A stretch of DNA of 64,000 bases from an uncultured Clostridia bacterium (GCA_944358385.1 CALVQW010000004.1:55306-119305), one strand, 5' to 3'; positions 29,162 to 38,164 are shown, counted from the first letter of the stretch. Numbers and translations: made by a program. The notes: a model not told the origin generated them from the letters alone.

Positions 29162-29633
29162 ATAGGACGATCTTACCCTCTTCATAAAGCGCAATTGTGC
29201 GCGGGATGTCCGCGCAAAAAGCGGTGTAAGAAATGGCAACGATGACAAAGATGCCCGTCAACACCCCGGCGTATACGGATATTCCCTTCGTATCCGACGG
29301 GAACACGAGCGACATCACAAAAACTGCCGCACCTACAACAGCCGCCGTCCAAAGTATAATAGGTCCTAATGCTGTCCAGCCCGACCTCTCTGCTATGACG
29401 AACTTGTCCGGCAGCTCTCCTTCGGGGGCAAAAACCGACTGCTCCCGCGACGGCACAACGTGCGGAACGCTCGCCATTCCGCAGCCGAGCCAACCGGGAT
29501 CGTCGCCCTTGGTGACATCAGGGACGGGCGCACACTCCTCTGCATGCTCCGCATTTTCGGGGAGGAATTCCTCCTCGGCGGTGCGCAAACTTTCTTCCCG
29601 ACTGTCATTCTCTGTATATTTTTCATCAGCCAT

Positions 29634-29912
29634 ACGATTATTTTAACACCTGTCAAAGAAAAACGCAAGACTCAATGATCAAGGCAAACAAATACCCACC
29701 GCGACCGACCGCCGAACCCCTGTGGGGTTCGCACCCCGACCATGTCACCAAGCGAAGCGTTACGCTAACCCACAGCGTCTGGCTGACTGCACAATTACGC
29801 TCCGGCGACCTCTTAGCGCGCAATATTGTTCAAAATCGTTGACATCCCCGCACGCGTGTGCTAATATTTTCAAGCATCTTTGAGATGCCGCGTGGTGATA
29901 GCACGGACTCAT
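29634..29912. other. Intergenic stretch before the tRNA cluster
   Basis: No gene seen. GAACCCC-TGTGGGGTTC around 29715-29730 can form a hairpin, and a similar GAACCCCGCAGGGGTTC lies near 30460. Confidence 0.5.
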
Positions 29913-29986
29913 GCGAGTGTAGTTCAATGGTAGAATACCAGCCTTCCAAGCTGGCTACGTGGGTTCGATTCCCATCACTCGCTCCA
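29913..29986 (+). tRNA. tRNA-Gly(TCC)
   Basis: Cloverleaf with acceptor GCGAGTG/CACTCGC, anticodon TCC in CTTCCAA, T-arm GGTTCGATTCC and encoded CCA. First of five clustered tRNAs. Confidence 0.95.
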
Positions 29987-29989
29987 TAA

Positions 29990-30066
29990 GAGCCTGTAGC
30001 TCAGCAGGATAGAGCAACGGCCTTCTAAGCCGTGTGTCGGGAGTTCGAATCTCTTCAGGCTCGCCA
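29990..30066 (+). tRNA. tRNA-Arg(TCT)
   Basis: Acceptor GAGCCTG/CAGGCTC, anticodon TCT in CTTCTAA, T-arm AGTTCGAATCT and encoded CCA. Confidence 0.95.
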
Positions 30067-30071
30067 CCGTG

Positions 30072-30148
30072 GTGGGTATAGCGCAGTTGGTTAGCGCGTC
30101 AGGTTGTGGCCCTGAAGGCCGTGGGTTCGAATCCCACTACTCACCCCA
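30072..30148 (+). tRNA. tRNA-His(GTG)
   Basis: Acceptor begins GTGGGTA, anticodon GTG in TTGTGGC, T-arm GGTTCGAATCC, encoded CCA. Confidence 0.95.
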
Positions 30149-30180
30149 CTATGAATATTATCTCGGCAGTTGCCGAGCCG

Positions 30181-30256
30181 TAGGGGTATCGCCAAGCGGT
30201 AAGGCACCAGATTTTGATTCTGGCATTCGTTGGTTCGAATCCAGCTACCCCTGCCA
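30181..30256 (+). tRNA. tRNA-Gln(TTG)
   Basis: Acceptor TAGGGGT/ACCCCTG, anticodon TTG in TTTTGAT, T-arm GGTTCGAATCC, encoded CCA. Confidence 0.95.
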
Positions 30257-30261
30257 GATAT

Positions 30262-30337
30262 GACTCACTAGCTCAGCCGGTAGAGCACCGCACTTTTAAT
30301 GCGATGGTCCGGGGTTCGAATCCCCGGTGGGTCACCA
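30262..30337 (+). tRNA. tRNA-Lys(TTT)
   Basis: Acceptor GACTCAC/GTGGGTC, anticodon TTT in CTTTTAA, T-arm GGTTCGAATCC, encoded CCA. Confidence 0.95.
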
Positions 30338-30446
30338 AAATAAAAGGACGCAGAAATGCGTCCTTTTTGGCACCTTTGGCGGGGTATCCCTCGCCAAAGG
30401 TGCCAAAATACGACCGAGAACTTTTGCGTCCTTTTATTTTGGTGGC
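30335..30446. repeat. Compound hairpin, with a degraded partial copy at 30615-30678
   Basis: The outer arms 30335-30352 and 30425-30442 are an 18-bp perfect inverted repeat. Inside, 30365-30381 and 30392-30408 form a 17-bp perfect stem. The right part, from GGGGTATCCCTCGCC, recurs at 30615-30678 with several changes, so the structure has been duplicated and is decaying. Confidence 0.75.
30342..30368 (+). terminator. Terminator of the tRNA cluster
   Basis: AAAAGGACGCA (30342-30352), loop GAAA, TGCGTCCTTTT (30357-30367), then T. It is nested in a larger hairpin system ending at 30442. Confidence 0.8.
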
Positions 30447-30449
30447 ATA

Positions 30450-31197
30450 GTCGGTGTGAGAACCCCGCAGGGGTTCGGCGGCTGTGCTCTGCGCAGACGC
30501 CTGCGGTAACGTGATTTAAAATACAAACATTTCTTTTACACTCAATAATCACTAATCGAAGTTTCGCACTTAACCGCACACACCCGGTGGGACACGGCAC
30601 GATCGCAACTCGACGGGGTATCCCTCGCCAAAGGCACCAAAACACGACCGAGAACCTTTGCGTCCTTCTCATTTGGGGTACCAAGATTGGAATTGCTCGA
30701 ACCTTTCGTAATGTACGTTGCGGACAGGAAAGAGGCTGCGCACGATACGTGTTGCGGGAAATGCGATGGGACACTATACGTGTTTTATTGTGGGGCGGAT
30801 CATACTTTGCGTGTTTTGTTGCATCGCGTATGCTGCGGGGTTGCGGACGGCGGATCGTCAGACAAAACGGTCTCGATCAAGCATGTGCATAGATAAGTCT
30901 CATTGCGTTCGCAATTTTTGGGCGTTAGAATGCCGTGTGAGCGCGCTCGATCGCCTTTTGACAGATATGATGAGATGTGTCGTCGGGCGCGCCTCGTAAA
31001 CACCTATACACTTATCGTGTTTTTTTTGTGGGTAGCAAAATGTCATTGTCGGTCAAGCTTGCTCGGAAGTGTCGGCGTTGACCGTGTCACAAAGGTCAGA
31101 AGAAGTCGGGACGAAAATCGACGGCGTGCAACCGCTCTCGGCTCAAAGTCAGCCGGCGATTTTCGGATCAAGTTGTATTGGCAAGTACCGATGTCGG
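30450..31197. other. Gene-free, repeat-rich stretch
   Basis: Open frames here are short, lack ribosome sites and read as Arg/Cys-rich noise. Apart from the degraded copy of the compound hairpin, I see no feature I can name. Confidence 0.5.
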
Positions 31198-32121
31198 TCA
31201 GGTTTCCTCCAAGGTGTCCGCACCGCGCAATGCTTCTCTTTCCGCACGACCGAACTTCTGCCATTCGGCGGGAGTCATGCCCGTGTGTTGTTTGAACCTG
31301 CGCACGAAGTATGCCGGATCGTCATAACCGACATCGTATGCCACGGCGCGCACTTTGCTCCCTCCCGCAAGCAACAGCTCTTTTGCGCGGGCGATGCGCA
31401 AGCCCGTGACGTAGCGCGGGAACGTCGTCCCCGTCACCCTGCCGAACATGCGGGAAAAATAGTTCTCGCTCATATGACACATTGCCGCCATTTCGGACGC
31501 AGAGATGTCGGTGGTGTAATGCTTGTCTATGTAAGTGAGCGCGGGGCGCAGCCGCTCCCTGTCCGCGATGCCGTTGAGTTCGTCCCTGCGCGAGACCTCC
31601 ACCACGGTGTCAAGGCGGGTGATGTCGCCCGCAAAGAACTCGACCACGCGCGCGTTTTCCTTTATGGTCTCCATAGGTCTGTCAGGCATGGCGTCATAAA
31701 TGGCTTCAAGCTCCGCAGCATCTATGCCCGGCACGGACACCGTCATCTGCGGATAGGCGAAATCCACCTCCTCCGCGCCTTCGGAGCATCTGACCTGTCC
31801 GCCGCACACCGCACACAGAAACTCGCCTTCGTTAAATACGGGCACGACGAAATCCACCAAGCCGAAGGGACACAGATAAAAATAGGTCCTTTTCTCGCGC
31901 ATGCATTCGAGGATGGCGTGTGAGGCGTATTTTATGCATTGCGCGCGCCCCTCGGGGCAAGCGCGCACGCGCTTGCAAAGCTCGCAGTCGTTGGTGGGAT
32001 AGACGATAGGATCTCCGAGGATGTCCAGAACGCAAAGATTGATCCCGCCCGCTTTTGCGAGCGATGTGAGCAAGGCTTTCACCCGTGCCAAAATAGCATC
32101 GTTGTCGAAAATGTTTTTCAT
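31198..32121 (-). CDS. AraC-family regulator with PocR-type sensor domain
   Basis: About 307 residues from the ATG at 32121 (AAAGGGCTT before it). The N-terminal domain has the PocR pattern: a Cys cluster (CELCKRVRACPEG, QCIKYA), TYFYLCPFGLVDFVVPV and AVCGGQVRC. The C-terminus holds two AraC helix-turn-helix motifs (SASEMAAMCHMSENYFSRMF and VRAVAYDVGYDDPAYFVRRF). PocR domains sense small hydrocarbon derivatives in known members. It is divergent from the hydrolase/membrane gene at 32350, its most likely target. Confidence 0.88.
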   Translation of the reverse strand: MKNIFDNDAILARVKALLTSLAKAGGINLCVLDILGDPIVYPTNDCELCKRVRACPEGRAQCIKYASHAILECMREKRTYFYLCPFGLVDFVVPVFNEGEFLCAVCGGQVRCSEGAEEVDFAYPQMTVSVPGIDAAELEAIYDAMPDRPMETIKENARVVEFFAGDITRLDTVVEVSRRDELNGIADRERLRPALTYIDKHYTTDISASEMAAMCHMSENYFSRMFGRVTGTTFPRYVTGLRIARAKELLLAGGSKVRAVAYDVGYDDPAYFVRRFKQHTGMTPAEWQKFGRAEREALRGADTLEET

Positions 32122-32349
32122 AAGCCCTTTCGTTGCACTTTTATTGCCTGTGAACATACACAAACACAAAAATGCAATGTAAATGTACAACACCTTGCAC
32201 GATTTGTCAATTGAAAGTCAACCTTATGACAGTTAACATTAAATCGGGCTAAAACCACACAAAAATCGAAAAATGTCGCTTTTCTCCGTTCCGAAAGGGG
32301 CGGCGGAATAGATGTGGCAAAACCGAAAAAACTTATCTTAGGAGGAATT

Positions 32350-34467
32350 ATGGGCTATCTCAAAGACAACATCGTGGGATACATTTCCCGCAACAAGAAG
32401 TGGGTGATCTTCCTCGCCGTGTGTCTCATCGTCATCTTCCTCTCCAGCATGATCGCGTCCGGCATTCAGTCCGACGGCTGGAAAGTGGAAGTCACCGACC
32501 TCAGAGACGCAACCAATGCGGGTACGATCACGGTCACTTCTTATGATGAAGAAACAGACCAGAACGTCACCACGGAGAAAAAAGTCGCCGGCAAAGTGGT
32601 CAGCGGCATCCTCTTCAAGCCGGACACCGCGACGGCGGAAAATCCCGCTCCTGCAGTGGTGTTCACTCACGGCTATCTCAACAACCGTGAGATGCAGCTG
32701 CAAAACGCCATCGAACTCGCCCGCCGCGGCTTTGTCGTGCTGGCTGTGGACCGCGAAGGTCACGGCAACTACGATAACGCCACCAACACCAACGCTTTGA
32801 TGGCGACAAACGGTCTTTACGACAGCGCGAAGTATCTTTACAACCTCGATTACGTCGATAAGGACAAGATCGGCATCTCCGGTCACTCCATGGGCGGCTT
32901 CACCACCTCGGCAGTGCTTAAAGCCGACAACGCCGAAAAAGGCGGGCTTGGCATCATATCCGCAGGTCTCATACAGTCGTATGCCTCAAATCCCGATGCG
33001 GCAAGCGACGTCTCCGTGGGCTTCCTGAAATCCGTGGATGACGAGTTCTTCTATACCACCAACGAAAACGGCGGCACCATCTCCCGCGAGTGGCTCTCGA
33101 CCGAGACCGCAAAGGGCTATGTCGGCATCGCAGGCAGCGAAGGCGACGTCGTCAACGGCGGCATCTATGTGAACGGCGTCCTCACTGAGGTCGCAGGCGG
33201 CGAGGCGGCTTCCGGCGCGTTCAGAGCCATCTACGAAGTGCCCGGCATCCATCCGCAGGTGCACTATTCCGTGGACGGCGCGGAGGCTGTCATCAACTTC
33301 TTCTACACCGCATTCGGCACTCCCGAAGGCAGAGATTACATCCAGGAAAGCAACCAGACCTGGTGGGTGAAGGAAATGTTCTCCTTCATCGGCATGATCG
33401 CGCTCTTCGTGTGCATCTTCCCGCTGGTCAGTCTGCTGCTCACCACCCCCTTCTTCCGCTCACTTGCGGCAAAGAAGAAGGCGGCAGTGGTCGCTCCCGC
33501 ACCCGCTGCGGAGGCTGCGACCTACTCGGAGGCGGAGGCACAGGTCACATGCGACTCCGCGGAGACGGAGGTCTCTGCATCTCCCGCTCCCGCCGCAGCC
33601 GCCGTCCTCCCCGCCATCGACGAGCCGAAACCCCTCAAAGGCATTTGGAAGAACCTCACCTATTGGCTGGGTGCTGTTGCAATAATGCTGTTCAGCGGCT
33701 TCATCATCAAGGACATCTGCACGGAATACGGCGACTACGTGTTCCCCAACACTCAGCTCTACCCTCAGGACACCACCAACTGGGTGGCGATCTGGGCGGT
33801 GGTCGTGGCACTCTTCTCGCTGGCGGTCATCTGCTTCATTTGGCTGGCAAACACTGTATTCTACCGCATTAGATATAAGGAAAACGCGGCACAATACATC
33901 GAGAACCCCTTTGCCGCAGCCAAGATAAACGGCGGATTCGTCTCCGTGTTGAAGAGCTTCCTGCTCGCCGCGGTGGTGGTATTCTTCCTCTACCTTATCA
34001 CCTTCATCAACTGGTCGGCATGGGTGGTGGACTTCCGCATCTGGACGCTCGCCGTCAAGGTGTTCAATGTCGGCGATATGCTGCCCACGATGGTGCGTTA
34101 CGCAGTATTCTTCGGCATCTTCTTCACCGTGAGCGCGCTCTTCAACGAGACCTACCGCGTGAAGAATATCCCCGACTGGGCGACCACCCTCATCAACGTG
34201 TTCTTCAACGTGTTCGGCGTCATACTCGTCGTGGCGATACAGTACGGCGAATTCGGCGCGACGGGTGTGATGTGGCAGCCCGAAATGAACCTCGGCTACA
34301 TCGTCATCATCCCGATGATCGGCGTGCTTGCCGTCGCCACCGTCATCTCCCGCAGAATGGCGGCAAAGACGGGGAATATGTGGCTGGGAGCGTTCATCAA
34401 CACAATGCTCTTCACCATCATCACCTGCGCCAATACCGCAGCTTCATTCTCCTACGTAATGGGCTGA
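32350..34467 (+). CDS. Alpha/beta hydrolase fused to a polytopic membrane domain
   Basis: About 705 residues from the ATG at 32350, after AGGAGGAATT. One N-terminal membrane segment (about residues 18-38) is followed by an alpha/beta-hydrolase domain with VVFTHGYLNNREM (oxyanion region) and the nucleophile elbow GISGHSMGG. A later His is likely in VPGIHPQVHYS. From about residue 340 come eight more hydrophobic segments, with an Ala/Pro/Glu-rich cytoplasmic linker between the first and second. Dienelactone-hydrolase-like enzymes cleave esters; the substrate and the use of the membrane domain are unknown. A terminator follows. Confidence 0.8.
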   Translation: MGYLKDNIVGYISRNKKWVIFLAVCLIVIFLSSMIASGIQSDGWKVEVTDLRDATNAGTITVTSYDEETDQNVTTEKKVAGKVVSGILFKPDTATAENPAPAVVFTHGYLNNREMQLQNAIELARRGFVVLAVDREGHGNYDNATNTNALMATNGLYDSAKYLYNLDYVDKDKIGISGHSMGGFTTSAVLKADNAEKGGLGIISAGLIQSYASNPDAASDVSVGFLKSVDDEFFYTTNENGGTISREWLSTETAKGYVGIAGSEGDVVNGGIYVNGVLTEVAGGEAASGAFRAIYEVPGIHPQVHYSVDGAEAVINFFYTAFGTPEGRDYIQESNQTWWVKEMFSFIGMIALFVCIFPLVSLLLTTPFFRSLAAKKKAAVVAPAPAAEAATYSEAEAQVTCDSAETEVSASPAPAAAAVLPAIDEPKPLKGIWKNLTYWLGAVAIMLFSGFIIKDICTEYGDYVFPNTQLYPQDTTNWVAIWAVVVALFSLAVICFIWLANTVFYRIRYKENAAQYIENPFAAAKINGGFVSVLKSFLLAAVVVFFLYLITFINWSAWVVDFRIWTLAVKVFNVGDMLPTMVRYAVFFGIFFTVSALFNETYRVKNIPDWATTLINVFFNVFGVILVVAIQYGEFGATGVMWQPEMNLGYIVIIPMIGVLAVATVISRRMAAKTGNMWLGAFINTMLFTIITCANTAASFSYVMG

Positions 34468-34482
34468 TTCCCCTCCTTACGG

Positions 34483-34514
34483 AAAAGCGGGACGGTGAAA
34501 ACCGTCCCGCTTTT
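34483..34514 (+). terminator. Terminator of the hydrolase gene
   Basis: AAAAGCGGGACGGT (34483-34496), loop GAAA, ACCGTCCCGCTTTT (34501-34514), then CTTTTC. Confidence 0.9.
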
Positions 34515-34552
34515 CTTTTCTGCCGGAGAGAGAGGTGCGCGCGGTACGGTGA

Positions 34553-34648
34553 GGGCAATTCTTTTCGGTGTTTTTGCGCAGCCGAAACTTGCCAATATGT
34601 ATACTATTGCCTGCGTTCCGCCCGCACAAAATCATCCGAAAATCTCTT
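34553..34648 (+). repeat. Dispersed repeat, second copy
   Basis: About 95 bases resembling the reverse complement of 29036-29132. Unlike that copy it has no 25-bp terminal repeats around it. A shorter related piece (CTTGCCAATATGTAAATTAT) lies at 34732-34751. Confidence 0.7.
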
Positions 34649-34820
34649 ACCCTCGCCGCACCGCGCCACACCTCTCTCCCCGGCTCCCCTTGACAATTTG
34701 TACATTTCCCGGCACTTTTCACGATCTCGGCTTGCCAATATGTAAATTATTGCCTACAACTCGTCCTCTTCGTCCTGTCGCAATACCTTTCCACCGCACC
34801 GCATGTGCCTCGCGCGCGTG

Positions 34821-34849
34821 TTGACATCTCGGAAGGGAAAATTTATAAT
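34821..34849 (+). promoter_or_regulatory. Full-consensus promoter of rarA
   Basis: TTGACA (34821-34826), 17 bases, TATAAT (34844-34849): both boxes match consensus exactly. The leader to the rarA ATG is about 43 bases. Confidence 0.9.
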
Positions 34850-34898
34850 GGATAGCGGCGGGATAACGCAAGTTCGTTGTTCTCCGCCGGGTGATATT

Positions 34899-36230
34899 AT
34901 GATGTTCGAACAACCGACATTCTTCGAAAACGAGGTCAGTCTCCCTCTCGCCGCGCGCCTGCGTCCGCAGACGTTGGATGAGTATTGCGGACAAAAGCAT
35001 CTCCTCGGCGAGGGCAAGGTGTTGCGCAGGCTCATAGAGAGCGACAACATCGGCTCTATGATCTTTTGGGGACCTCCGGGAGTGGGCAAGACCACGCTCG
35101 CGCGCATCATCGCCAACCGCACCAAGGCAAATTTCATAGACTTTTCCGCAGTGACCAGCGGCATAAAAGAGATAAAGCAGGTCATGGAACAGGCGGAGAA
35201 AAACCGCCGTTTCGGCGAGCGGACCATCCTCTTTGTGGATGAGATCCACCGCTTCAACAAGGCGCAGCAGGACGCTTTCCTGCCCTTTGTGGAAAAAGGG
35301 AGCATCATCCTCATAGGCGCGACGACCGAGAACCCGTCATTCGAGGTGAACGGCGCGTTGCTCTCCCGCTGCAAGGTGTTTGTATTGCAAGCCCTCTCCG
35401 TGGATGACCTCAAAGACCTTTTGACGCGCGCTGTGAAAGATCCGCGCGGATTCGGCTCACAGAAAGTCAATGTCGCGGAGGATCTCTTGGAAGCCATAGC
35501 CGTATTCGCCAACGGAGACGCGCGCTCCGCGCTCTCCACCCTAGAAATGGCGGTGCTCAACGGCGACGTCGCGGATGACGGGAGCATCACCGTGACGCGC
35601 GAGAATCTCGAACAATGCACCTCCAAAAAATCCCTGCTTTACGACAAGACGGGCGAGGAGCATTACAACATCATCTCCGCCCTGCACAAATCCATGCGCA
35701 ATTCCGATCCCGACGCCGCCGTATATTGGCTGGCACGCATGCTGGAAGCGGGGGAAGATCCCCTCTACATCGCGCGGCGCGTGACACGTTTTGCGAGCGA
35801 GGATGTGGGGCTTGCCGATCCCAGAGCATTGGAGATCGCCGTCGCCGCCTATCAGGCATGCCACTTCATCGGAATGCCCGAATGCAGCGTTCATCTGACG
35901 GAAGCGGTGGTTTATCTCTCGCTTGCGCCGAAATCCAACTCCTGCGACGTTGCGTACATGCGCGCCAAAAACGACGCCCTCAACACCATTGCGGAGCCTG
36001 TCCCCCTCGTCATCCGCAACGCGCCCACCCGCCTGATGAGAGAGCTTGATTACGGCAAAGGCTACGTCTATGCGCACGACACCGAGGACAAACTCTCCTC
36101 AATGCAATGCCTCCCCGACAGCCTCAAAGACCGCGTCTACTACTCCCCCACGGAAGAGGGCGTAGAGGGCAGATTCAAAGCAAGACTCGGCGAGATCAAA
36201 CGCTGGAAACGCGAGCACCCCGACAAATGA
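34899..36230 (+). CDS. rarA: Replication-associated recombination AAA ATPase RarA/MgsA
   Basis: About 443 residues starting MMFEQPTFFENEVSLPLAAR. Walker A is FWGPPGVGKTTLARII, Walker B LFVDEIHRFNKAQQDAF, sensor GATTENPSFEVN, and the C-terminal MgsA region includes SDPDAAVYWLARMLEAGEDP and SNSCDVAYMRA. RarA acts at stalled replication forks with RecA and SSB. It stands alone behind a full-consensus promoter and is closed by a hairpin terminator. Confidence 0.95.
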   Translation: MMFEQPTFFENEVSLPLAARLRPQTLDEYCGQKHLLGEGKVLRRLIESDNIGSMIFWGPPGVGKTTLARIIANRTKANFIDFSAVTSGIKEIKQVMEQAEKNRRFGERTILFVDEIHRFNKAQQDAFLPFVEKGSIILIGATTENPSFEVNGALLSRCKVFVLQALSVDDLKDLLTRAVKDPRGFGSQKVNVAEDLLEAIAVFANGDARSALSTLEMAVLNGDVADDGSITVTRENLEQCTSKKSLLYDKTGEEHYNIISALHKSMRNSDPDAAVYWLARMLEAGEDPLYIARRVTRFASEDVGLADPRALEIAVAAYQACHFIGMPECSVHLTEAVVYLSLAPKSNSCDVAYMRAKNDALNTIAEPVPLVIRNAPTRLMRELDYGKGYVYAHDTEDKLSSMQCLPDSLKDRVYYSPTEEGVEGRFKARLGEIKRWKREHPDK

Positions 36231-36320
36231 CGTCAACTCCGACAACGCGACCGCCCGGACTTGGAACACTACCCCCGTCAAACCATGTCGGCTCTGCACC
36301 GAAAGCCCCGACAAACACAC

Positions 36321-36348
36321 AAAAGGATCTCCCGCAAGAGATCCTTTT
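36321..36348. terminator. Bidirectional terminator between rarA and the radical SAM gene
   Basis: AAAAGGATCT (36321-36330) pairs with AGATCCTTTT (36339-36348), with A and T tracts on both sides; the two genes converge here. Confidence 0.9.
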
Positions 36349-36403
36349 TCACACCTTCTCACTCCCCGACCGCGAGCAAAACATCCCCCCAACTGTCGGC
36401 AGG

Positions 36404-37285
36404 TCACCTGCGGGGGTGTTTCGCGCTCTGTTTTATCTCGGAATGGTAGAAGTAGTTGATGATCACGGGTTTGCCCTGAGTTTCGCCGAGGAAGGGTTCC
36501 TCATTCGTGACATACCGCGATCCCGTCCGCTCGGCGTACTCCGCCGCTTTCGCGTCCAGCATATGCCAATACGCCCTGTTCCTGCCGTCATAGATGTCGC
36601 GGTAAAGGGGGAGCAGGTCGGGATGTCTTTCCGCGATATAGCCCATGATGTCCGCCTTGAAATTGCCGCGCAGGTTGAGGTTTTCCAGCCAGATATAGTC
36701 ACTGCATCCGCCCACCCTGTCCATAATGGCGAAAACATCCGTGATGCCGGGGAATATGGGCGAGATAAAACAAGTGGTCCTTATCCCCGCCTCATGGCAC
36801 TTGCGCAACGCGTCGATACGCCTCTCTATGCTCACCGCCCTGTCCATATCCGCCCTGAACGCCTCGTCCAACGTGTTGACGGAGAGACACACCATGGGCG
36901 CGTCGTACTCGCGGATAAGATCGAGATCGCGCAGCACGAGGTCGGATTTTGTGGTGATGATGAGCTTTATCCCACTGCCCTTCATCTCTTCGAGAAAGGC
37001 GCGCGTGCGGCGGAACTTCTCCTCTTCGGGGTTGTACGGATCGGTCACCGAGCCTACGATGACGGTCTTGCCGCGGTACTTTTCGGGGTGCGCGACAGGC
37101 TTCCAGAACTTGACGTCGATAAATTCGCCCCACGCTTCGGTGTGTCCCGTAAATCGTTTCATAAAACAGGCGTAACAATACCTGCACGCGTGCGGGCAGC
37201 CGACGTAAGGATTGACGGAATAGCCCGCTATGGGCAGATTGGATTTGGTAAGTATGCCGCCGACTTCGGTGATCCCGATCTCCAT
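36404..37285 (-). CDS. Radical SAM protein, SplB/Rv2578c-like
   Basis: About 293 residues from the ATG at 37285. The cluster motif is CPHACRYCYACFMKRF (CxxxCxxC), preceded by SVNPYVGCPH. Later elements are VGSVTDPYNPEEEKFRRTR, LIITTKSDLVLRD and VCLSVNTLDEAF, as in the group related to spore photoproduct lyase. Proteins of this group are common in Firmicutes without spores, so DNA photorepair is not implied. The ribosome site is weak. It is divergent from the TetR gene. Confidence 0.82.
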   Translation of the reverse strand: MEIGITEVGGILTKSNLPIAGYSVNPYVGCPHACRYCYACFMKRFTGHTEAWGEFIDVKFWKPVAHPEKYRGKTVIVGSVTDPYNPEEEKFRRTRAFLEEMKGSGIKLIITTKSDLVLRDLDLIREYDAPMVCLSVNTLDEAFRADMDRAVSIERRIDALRKCHEAGIRTTCFISPIFPGITDVFAIMDRVGGCSDYIWLENLNLRGNFKADIMGYIAERHPDLLPLYRDIYDGRNRAYWHMLDAKAAEYAERTGSRYVTNEEPFLGETQGKPVIINYFYHSEIKQSAKHPRR

Positions 37286-37398
37286 ATTCGATACGCGCGG
37301 TGAGCGCGCCTCCCGCATCTATGATACACCATATCATTTCCCGAATCAACTGCTGCCCGCCGCACGTAGGGCGGAAAAATCAAAATGCCCGCCGAGTG

Positions 37399-37464
37399 TG
37401 GACAAATGCGGACAGTAGGGATATAATGAGATCGTTGACAAGGTGTCAGGGCTTTGGATATATA
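37399..37464 (+). promoter_or_regulatory. Tandem promoters with a palindromic operator, TetR gene
   Basis: First promoter: TGGACA (37399-37404), 17 bases, TATAAT (37422-37427). Second: TTGACA (37435-37440), 18 bases, TATATA (37459-37464). The palindrome TGACA-AGG-TGTCA at 37436-37448 overlaps the second -35 box and lies just past the first start site, a good position for autorepression. Confidence 0.6.
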
Positions 37465-37537
37465 GCCGGCACGCGCCGCGCAATGCCGCGTCATCCGACC
37501 GCCATGCCCCGGCAATGTCGCAAAAACGGAGGTTTAT

Positions 37538-38164
37538 ATGCCGAAAGGATCGCAAGAACTCACGAATGCGCGAAAAGCCGAGATAGTAGACGCCTGCGCG
37601 CAGCTCTATGGCACTCTGCCCTTCAAAGACATCACTTTGGGCGCGATAGGCGCAAAGACCTCCTTCACACGCACGTCCATATACAACTATTTCCGCACCA
37701 AGGAGGAGATCTTCCTCGCCCTGCTCCAAAGGGAATACGTCGCCTGGACGGAGGATCTCATCTCCCTCGCAAATTCCCCCGCCCTCTCCGCGGAGGATTT
37801 CGCCTCCCGCTTCGCCGACATCCTCGCGCGGCGCGGCTGTATGCTCAAACTCCTCTCCATGAATCTCTACGACATCGAGGCAGGGAGCAGGCTTGAAAAT
37901 CTCGTGGAGTTCAAGCGCGTTTATAATGAGTCTTTGAAAGCCGCCTGCGCCTGCCTCTCGGCACACTTCCCCGCATCCACCGAAGAGGACAGACGGGGCT
38001 TCGTCTACGCCTTCTTCCCCTTCCTTTTCGGCGTCTATCCCTACACCAATTCCACCGAAAAGCAGAAGGAAGCCATGAAGATAGCGGGCGTCGCCGCCCC
38101 CGGCTACGACATAAGCGAACTCACCCGCGCCCTCACGCTCACTCTCACCCGCTCCTTCCGCTGA
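37538..38164 (+). CDS. TetR-family transcriptional regulator
   Basis: A 208-residue protein with ribosome site CGGAGGTTTAT. The N-terminal HTH is typical (RKAEIVDACAQLYG, DITLGAIGAKTSFTRTSIYNYFRTKEEIFLALL). The ligand domain resembles the TetR members that regulate multidrug pumps or membrane genes, but the ligand is unknown. No target gene is adjacent except the divergent radical SAM gene, so self-regulation through the palindrome upstream is the clearest prediction. Confidence 0.9.
   Translation: MPKGSQELTNARKAEIVDACAQLYGTLPFKDITLGAIGAKTSFTRTSIYNYFRTKEEIFLALLQREYVAWTEDLISLANSPALSAEDFASRFADILARRGCMLKLLSMNLYDIEAGSRLENLVEFKRVYNESLKAACACLSAHFPASTEEDRRGFVYAFFPFLFGVYPYTNSTEKQKEAMKIAGVAAPGYDISELTRALTLTLTRSFR

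Larger units (their letters stand above)
28656..29633 (-). pseudogene. Membrane protein gene split by a 277-bp inverted-repeat element
   Basis: The N-terminal part (29633-29163, 157 codons) has an acidic head, two hydrophobic segments near residues 88-110 and 119-140, and ends YEEGKIVL. The C-terminal part (28883-28659, 75 codons) starts WLTKKKRVRLDPSEIVFISQ and ends in VPVESEDE. Removing 28885-29161 plus one copy of the flanking AT joins them exactly in frame into a 232-residue protein reading IALYEEGKIVLWLTKKKRVR, which reads as a natural continuation. As it stands, the first part reads into the element and adds about 56 foreign residues. The original function is unknown. Confidence 0.75.

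Noticed and set aside
30587..30999. Three overlapping short frames after the tRNA cluster
   Set aside because: No ribosome sites, mutually overlapping, noise-like composition, partly within a repeat.
34495..34824. Open frame with a piece (QPKLANMYTIAC) also seen inside the MITE-like element
   Set aside because: The shared piece is the dispersed DNA repeat translated; there is no ribosome site and it begins inside a terminator.
36404..37285. Spore photoproduct lyase
   Set aside because: The family resemblance is general; specific SplB features were not established and no sporulation genes are nearby.
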